Below are positions 58,342 to 64,000 of a stretch of 64,000 bases of DNA, piece by piece (positions within the stretch are counted from its first letter, which is position 1; every line of letters starts with the position of its first letter). Location: contig JAQFVV010000184.1 in the NCBI GenBank assembly GCA_028023455.1, positions 1,614,001 through 1,678,000 on the forward strand, in the 5' to 3' direction. The notes below the pieces were generated by a model. That model saw only the letters and a program-made list of their open reading frames with translations. It was not told where the DNA came from and searched no databases. The stretch is from Epiperipatus broadwayi. Lineage: Eukaryota > Onychophora > Udeonychophora > Euonychophora > Peripatidae. The position numbers and the translations under genes are program-made.

Positions 58342-60625
58342 ATACATAGAGAGAGAAAGATATTAAATAAACTCCAGTTATTAAGTTTAAGTTTTGACTT
58401 GTGTATTTATTCTAAATAAATATTGATGTCTATTGCACCTGTATAGAGCTGATACTATTTATTACTTGGAGCTAACTATCATGTTTGTACCAAATAATGT
58501 CTTATTTTCATCACTATTCTCAATTTATTTAATAGAATGATTTACAATTTGCCATGGTATTATCATTTTTAGATGAGTAATATCGGGAAATTCTTGCACT
58601 TTTCTACAATATATTTGACATCAACATAAGCTGTAGAATCACATTAGGCGCATTATATCTTTTTTGTATTAATGTGAATAGTAATAAATACATCTTTAAT
58701 GCATAAAGTACAATAGGGTTTTTTATGATGAAATTTGAAGTCTCAAATGACTAGCATATTAGTTTCAAAAAACATTCTTTATTTAGAGAAGAGGATATGT
58801 GTAGTATATAATGCTGGATTTAGCTTCTTCTTTTTTTGACCATATTTTTTAAATATATAACAAAAATATTTAATGATTTATAAAAATTAAATAATCAGTA
58901 GTTTAATCAATAAAAACAGACAAATTATAAAACAAAACAGCACTCTTCATTTTAAATATTTTATTGTTAATTAAAACTTCTTTTTTTCTAGATTTTTAAT
59001 GAAGTTCTCATTTTCTAAGGACAAAATAGACAATGTTATCATTTTTTACAGTATTATTGACTTGTGTTTTGTCATCAATTTGGAAAACGATTTATCTACT
59101 GTATAATGGATCGTCATTAGACTGCCTGTTGGTATATGTGGACTCATTGAAAAATTTGAGTCTTTTTTTAGTACAAATTTAATTTTGCAGTGACCTTAAA
59201 AGATGACCTCTTCAGAAATTTTGTCTGATAGTTTATCCAATTTTATTGATTTATTAATATACTGTGTTTCCAAATTAGGCTTAGTGATGTTATTATTTGC
59301 GTACTAACAGTGTAAAAATAATATCACTTTGATAAGGGTTAACAGTGGCAACATATTTTTACACAAATTCACATTTTGGGGTTTTATAATATTGCATACT
59401 TGAGGATGCATTTGTAAATATTAAGATAGTGGAATAAATTGAATTAAGAGATTGACAAGCAATAGTTAAACTATCACTGACAGTGATGCTAGTATTATGG
59501 CATAATTGTAATGTTGCTTAATTAATCTACTGCCTTTAGGCAGAGAATTTAATGAGCATACCTTTATTATCCTAATCACTTGTTCAGAATATAAGTTACA
59601 TTATGATTGCCCACTTTTTCAGCAACTAATGATTTATTTTTGCTTTATCTTCTAAAACCTTTCACTTTTTTTTACTTATAGTATTCTGTTGATTTTGTTT
59701 TACATGTCATTTACATTCTATTCAGCAGAAGCATCCTTTTTTTTAAATCAGTCCTAATGTTTTATATATATAACATTTCAATTATATTGCCTAAATGTGG
59801 GGTCTAAATCATTTTACAATCGGGGGGGGGGATTGTTAACTCAATGAGTTTACTTTAGATGTTTTTGCATATTTTTTAAACTTTTTTTTTTTTTTACTTT
59901 TAGCACTAATAGCTGTCTCATTTATAAATATTGTTTTTAACAAAACTCACAGTAAATTCAGATGACAATATTTAATAAAGAAAATTTTGAAAGCATATAA
60001 TTATGAAATGTTTTACAAGAAATAATACATTAATTTTCTTTTAAAATGTTATATATTTATAGCTGATGTGGGCTTCTGGCTCTGTTTTCAATTAAATTTG
60101 TTTCTGCTATCTTGAAACCTAGTGAAACCCCAACTCTGTTAACAGAAACCTATTGCATGATCTTGAGATATGGCACAGATTTACATTTTTTCCATGCACA
60201 TTTTTTACAATGGAAAAAGATTGATTACAGAAAAATTATTGATTTATATTAAGCATTATTCTATAGTATATTATTATAATTTAAATACTTATTCAATTAT
60301 GCAAATATTATGATGTCTCAAGGAAATCAGTATGACCTGCTTATTTTCTTCTAGATATCATTTGGGCCAGAGTCTTAGAAACTTCCCCACACTCTTTCTA
60401 AATACTACCAGTGTATATTGACTGTTATGCTTTCTGTTTCCCCTCATGCTCTTTTTTTCCTATTCCCAATCCTGCTTTTTACTTCTGGAGACAAGACTGT
60501 TTTTAAGATTAACTAAATTAGTTGCTATGTTAGTTGAGAATAAAAGACTTATTTTCAGTTTAGAAAACGTTTATTTTATTTTAATTTTAGTAACTCTTGA
60601 TTAGAACTTTTTCTTTTCAATATAT
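58342..60625. other. AT-rich unique DNA, no gene seen
   Basis: No gene, exon or shared repeat was recognised in about 2.3 kb. A G-run (about 59822-59830) is isolated and not next to an LTR. Confidence 0.45.
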
Positions 60626-60900
60626 TGTAACGATCCGGAGAATAGCACTTAACATATCTGCACTACGGGCGCCATCTAGACATTTGAACCTAGAAAAATT
60701 TATAGAGTATGCAGATACGTAAGTCAAAAAAAAAAAAATTTTTTTTTTTTTTTGCATCCGGTCGTTAGCCCATGTCACTAGCTCAGTGGAATAGCAGAGA
60801 TTTAATAATATAATATAAGAGTATATATATAAAAAAGAATAAAATAAGCCACTTCCAGTAATTAACATACAAACATTTATTTATGCACATATATATATAT
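60626..60900 (+). repeat. Long terminal inverted arm of LTR 4, left
   Basis: This 275-bp stretch returns as a reverse complement at 62446-62721. Shared phrases are GGCGCCATCTAG, CCTAGAAAAATTT, TAGAGTAKGCAGATACG, CACTAGCTCAGTGGA and AAGAATAAAA.AAGCCACT. LTRs normally have only a few inverted bases at their ends. The related solo LTR at 24358-26549 has the left arm but not the right. Confidence 0.83.
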
Positions 60901-62445
60901 AAGATTGAAAATTGTTTTAGTATCAGTTTACACTTTAACATTTAACATTATTTTTTTTAACTTTACTTTAGATTTTTAATTTACATTTTAATTTCTATTA
61001 TATTATAAGTTTACATTTTAATTAAGTTCGCACAGATGGGATTATAAAAGCTTGTTTTAATATGTTGCATATAGATCGGTTACATAGATTACACGGTTAA
61101 AAAACATTTCAAAGTAAACATAAACGATCAAAATATAAAATCATTGATACTGACAATTGCAGAGGGAAATTTATAAGTAACCCAATAGTATTCACCATAA
61201 GATACTTGCATTGTCACCAATGACTTAAAAGACATCCGAATAAATACATTATAGATACTCACCATAAGGTATCATTATTTATCGAATGTCTATATATTTT
61301 GATCAAATATGAAAACCCAAAACATACTTAACCGATAACCAATCCATGCAAGCGTCTATAAACAACTTAAATTTAATGCATTTTTATTTAGGGTCGAGTA
61401 TGAATAGACTACATAGATTTGCATTTGAAAATAAAATATTCTATCCCTATTTAACCCTAGGCTAAAATTCGCAGTCAAACTGGCCTCAATCCATCTGATA
61501 TATCGATGTATTCAATGTAATATGGAATACGGCAGCACCAAAAAGATTAAGAGAAGATATTGACTCTCATCAGATAGGAATATTACATCTATCTAATGAG
61601 AAGAACAATAAAAAAAAACTCCATAGAAAGGAACTGCGTTCTCCGTCTTATAATTCCTTCCATAGGCAAACGGGTGAGTGCGGCGTATATATAAACGATT
61701 CTGCCAGTAGCGAATCTCCGACTACATCTACTAACTACATCAATATATCCAATCCATTGACCCAATTTAACAACGACACAAATAACCTAAGATTACCCTC
61801 CCCTAATATAACTTTACAAATCTATACAGCCATTCACGCCCGACTTAAGTTTAACATTTATATAATTAATTTAACGAAAAACAAAAATCATGATAAAACT
61901 TAAAGAACAAAAAATAAATAAATAAATGGAAATGATTTTAAATATATATATAAAAAAAGAAATACATCAAATAACATTATTAATAAATTAAGTTGGTCAG
62001 ATAGGATAATATTGCAATCATTTAAATCTGGAAAGTTTTAATTTAATGTTCATTATTTATAAAGTTCTTACGGTTTAAAACAGTTCCTCTTTATCCGTTG
62101 CTTGCCATGAATGTGAATTCCCACGCCGTCCTAAGATTGGTATTCTGTTGGCCGATTTATTTATCCATCCGGAGGTTTTTGCTTTAACTGGTCCTCAATG
62201 TAGAAAAATGATAGTTCATTTATCTTTCTTTCTTAGCAAAACTGAAGGGATTGAATTGTGCGTCTTTTTCAATCCCTTCTCCTTCACTTCCGCACTAACA
62301 CATATCTCTCACATCGTAATAATCATAATCACTCACTAAATAAATATTAAACTCATGGTTGTAATTTACTTAAATGTAAACTAAAGATTAATAGAAAAAT
62401 CTAAAATGTTGAATTTATTCCTCAAAATTTAAATGTTATTTTATA

Positions 62446-62721
62446 TGTGCGTAAATAAATATTTTTATGTGTTAATTTCTGGCAGTGGCTTTTATTCTTT
62501 TATATTTAAGATATAAAATTTATATTTTATTATCTCTGCGTCTCCACTGAGCTAGTGACTTGGGCTAATGATCTAAATATTTAAATAAAGTTGAATCTTA
62601 ACAGCGCGTATCTGCCTACTCTACAAATTTTTCTAGGTTTAAATGCCTAGATGGCGCCTTGTAGAGCAGATATCGTAGTTTGCGGTTAGATTCGATCTTC
62701 ACTTTTATTTCGATCGTTATA
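62446..62721 (-). repeat. Long terminal inverted arm of LTR 4, right
   Basis: Reverse-complement partner of 60626-60900. Small internal indels separate the arms, for example the poly-A/T run at 60728-60756, which is absent here. Confidence 0.83.
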
Positions 62722-62770
62722 ACTGGCTACCCAACTTGGGCCGATCTTTAAAAATCACGAGTGCCCTGAG

Positions 62771-62968
62771 AATTTTAAAAGTGAATCATGCAAATAACAT
62801 TTGTTGTTTTTTCTGAAATAAGTACATTTTTGTACTAACGTAAAGTTATAGCCAGATGTTTAATAAACCACTAGTACTTTTGAAAATAAATCATGCCCGT
62901 AATATTTTTTCTGAAATTAGTATAAATATATTTGTTGTATTGACATGGAGTTGCAGTTTGAAGTTTTG
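62771..62968 (+). repeat. Diverged tandem pair of about 100 bp
   Basis: The order AAATCATGC.., TTTTTTCTGAAAT.AGTA, TTGT..T.ACAT/GTAA.., GAGTTGCAG/AAGTTATAG occurs twice in a row. It lies just after the primer-binding site of element 4 and may be part of its leader. Confidence 0.5.
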
Positions 62969-63678
62969 TTTAAAAAGTGCTGCCAGTAAGAAAAATTGCG
63001 CATATGTAAATATAAATGCGAGGAATAAAATGTAATAATAAATATAAATCATAATTTTTTTTTTTAAAAAGTCTTGTTAAATTAAAATCTAATCGTTCAA
63101 CTTGCCTAAGTAATAGTTAAAGGTAGGAGAAATGAAACTTGGAAGGGAGGGGGCAGAAATTTAGCTGGTAATGGGAAATCAACAGTCAACATTTTTTTTT
63201 TAATCATTATATTTGTGTGTAATTACTGTTTTGTCTTGTAAAAAAAAAAAAAAAAAGTTTTGTCCTTTTGAAATTTTCATATATAATCAATTTGTGTAGG
63301 AAGTTTATTGATATGTAACGATATATAAATATGTTGTTACATTAATTTAAAATAAAAACTTAAAAGTTCGCAAATAAAAGTAAAAAACTAAACGCTAAAA
63401 TTAAAATGTTTGTTAAACGTATATACATTTGCACAGATGCCTAACTTTAAAAATATTTTTTTTTAAAAAAACAAATAAATAAGTATTTGAATGTACTTTT
63501 TTTATAAAAAAAAAAGTACAAGATTTAAAAATAAAAACAGGTATTAATTAATTCTTGTAATCTGTAAATGGAAATGATTGTTTATAAATTGTTTGAAAAG
63601 CAAGCTAGCCTTGGGCTCTTGTATAATTAAAATGATCTGATGAAAGATAGATAAGAAAATAAAAGGAAATTAGCTTGA
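62969..63678. other. AT-rich DNA, nothing recognised
   Basis: Contains several A/T runs and no supported gene. It may be internal sequence of element 4 or host DNA. Confidence 0.4.
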
Positions 63679-63795
63679 CCAATGGAAGCACTAAGCCTTG
63701 GCTTGGACCCTAATGAAAGTGATGGATTAGTGACGTTTTGTTGATTGAATCCGTGTGGATAATATAAAAAGGGAAATAGTTTTTTCGGACAGTTC
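63679..63795 (+). promoter_or_regulatory. Possible core promoter
   Basis: CCAAT at 63679-63683, TATAAAAA at 63763-63770 and an initiator-like ACAGTT with A at 63791, 28 bases after the first T of the TATA box, which is normal animal spacing. GC content rises around it. Inference from spacing and motifs only. Confidence 0.4.
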
Positions 63796-63914
63796 CAGCG
63801 TTTTGTGTTTGAGAGATGTGGTAGGACGCACATACCACACTCTATAAAAAAAATAAGTGAAAAGACTGTGATACCTTGAACTAGCTATTGCCATCTCCAG
63901 AACATTATCTTCCA

Positions 63915-63960
63915 ATGGAGGCGTCACGGGAATTAAAAGCAGAAATCTGGACTCTTCTAC
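63915..63960 (+). CDS. Possible first coding exon at the window edge
   Basis: ATG at 63915 follows the possible start site by about 125 bases. Fifteen codons (MEASRELKAEIWTLL) and one extra base lead to a donor-like GTAAGC at 63961. Read through, the frame stops five codons later, so splicing would be needed. No family is recognised. The sequence could instead be the gag start of LTR element 4. Confidence 0.35.
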
Positions 63961-64000
63961 GTAAGCTATATTGACATGAACTCTAAATTTAAAAATAATT

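Larger units (their letters stand above)
60626..62742 (+). mobile_element. LTR element 4: 5' LTR and primer-binding site
   Basis: LTR from TGTAACGATCC at 60626 to CGATCGTTATA at 62721, homologous over its first about 1.7 kb to the solo LTR at 24358-26549. ATAT precedes it. Directly after the end, TGGCTACCCAACTTGGGCC (62724-62742) resembles the primer-binding sites of elements 2 and 3, so this is a 5' LTR on the plus strand and internal sequence should follow. No second LTR is in the window, so the element is truncated or runs past 64000. The minus-strand frame at its start and the frame 62148-62339 are not supported as genes. Confidence 0.72.

Overview
This is an A+T-rich (by eye about three quarters A+T) stretch of a eukaryotic, most likely invertebrate animal, genome. 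It holds no bacterial operons, no rRNA and no complete tRNA. Nearly everything recognisable is mobile DNA, much of it nested: Ty3/gypsy LTR retrotransposons with unusually long LTRs (about 1.6-2.5 kb), solo LTRs, an RTE-like LINE, an older LINE, a tRNA-derived SINE, fragments of a Penelope-like element (PLE) with a GIY-YIG endonuclease, and small repeats that carry hammerhead self-cleaving ribozymes. The exact species cannot be named from the sequence.

Layout. 1-4.5 kb: unique AT-rich DNA. 4.5-14.1 kb: LTR element 1 (+), full length with a broken gag/pol. 14.4-21.0 kb: a much older gypsy element (+) whose 3' LTR was split by an RTE-like LINE flanked by inverted SINE-like arms. 21.2 kb: a possible host exon (-). 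22.0-23.1 kb: hammerhead repeat family A. 23.2-28.3 kb: a decayed LINE split by a solo LTR (24.4-26.5 kb). 28.6-30.6 kb: a 166-bp tandem duplication, then hammerhead repeat family B. 30.7-36.3 kb: LTR element 2 (-), with two 2.19-kb LTRs and only 1.2 kb inside. 36.3-40.9 kb: unique AT-rich DNA. 40.9-44.2 kb: three foldback structures, the middle one being two head-to-head copies of the PLE 3' end. 44.8-45.2 kb: a giant AAT microsatellite. 46.8-47.3 kb: a possible bidirectional promoter with an X-box-like site. 48.8-49.4 kb: a possible exon next to a second family A hammerhead repeat. 50.8-58.3 kb: LTR element 3 (-), again with little inside, its 3' LTR holding a 2.25-kb solo LTR and a tiny tRNA-fragment insertion. 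60.6-62.7 kb: LTR and primer-binding site of a further LTR element (+). 63.7-64.0 kb: a possible promoter and first coding exon.

The most notable content is the hammerhead repeats. Family A (monomer about 455 nt, four ribozyme copies at two loci) and family B (monomer about 301 nt, two copies) have the features of retrozymes: type I hammerheads with a very short stem III, partial tandem or permuted monomers, and no protein. In family A the base pair closing stem II is A-U in one copy and U-A in another, which is direct evidence of selection on the RNA fold. PLE machinery, a plausible partner for such RNAs, is present as a fragment in the same window. A second theme is target choice: five of five LTR insertions whose two ends are visible are flanked by the direct repeat ATAT. 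A third is the frequency of head-to-head inverted repeats. Host-gene calls are tentative and rest on a start codon plus splice-site-like sequences only.
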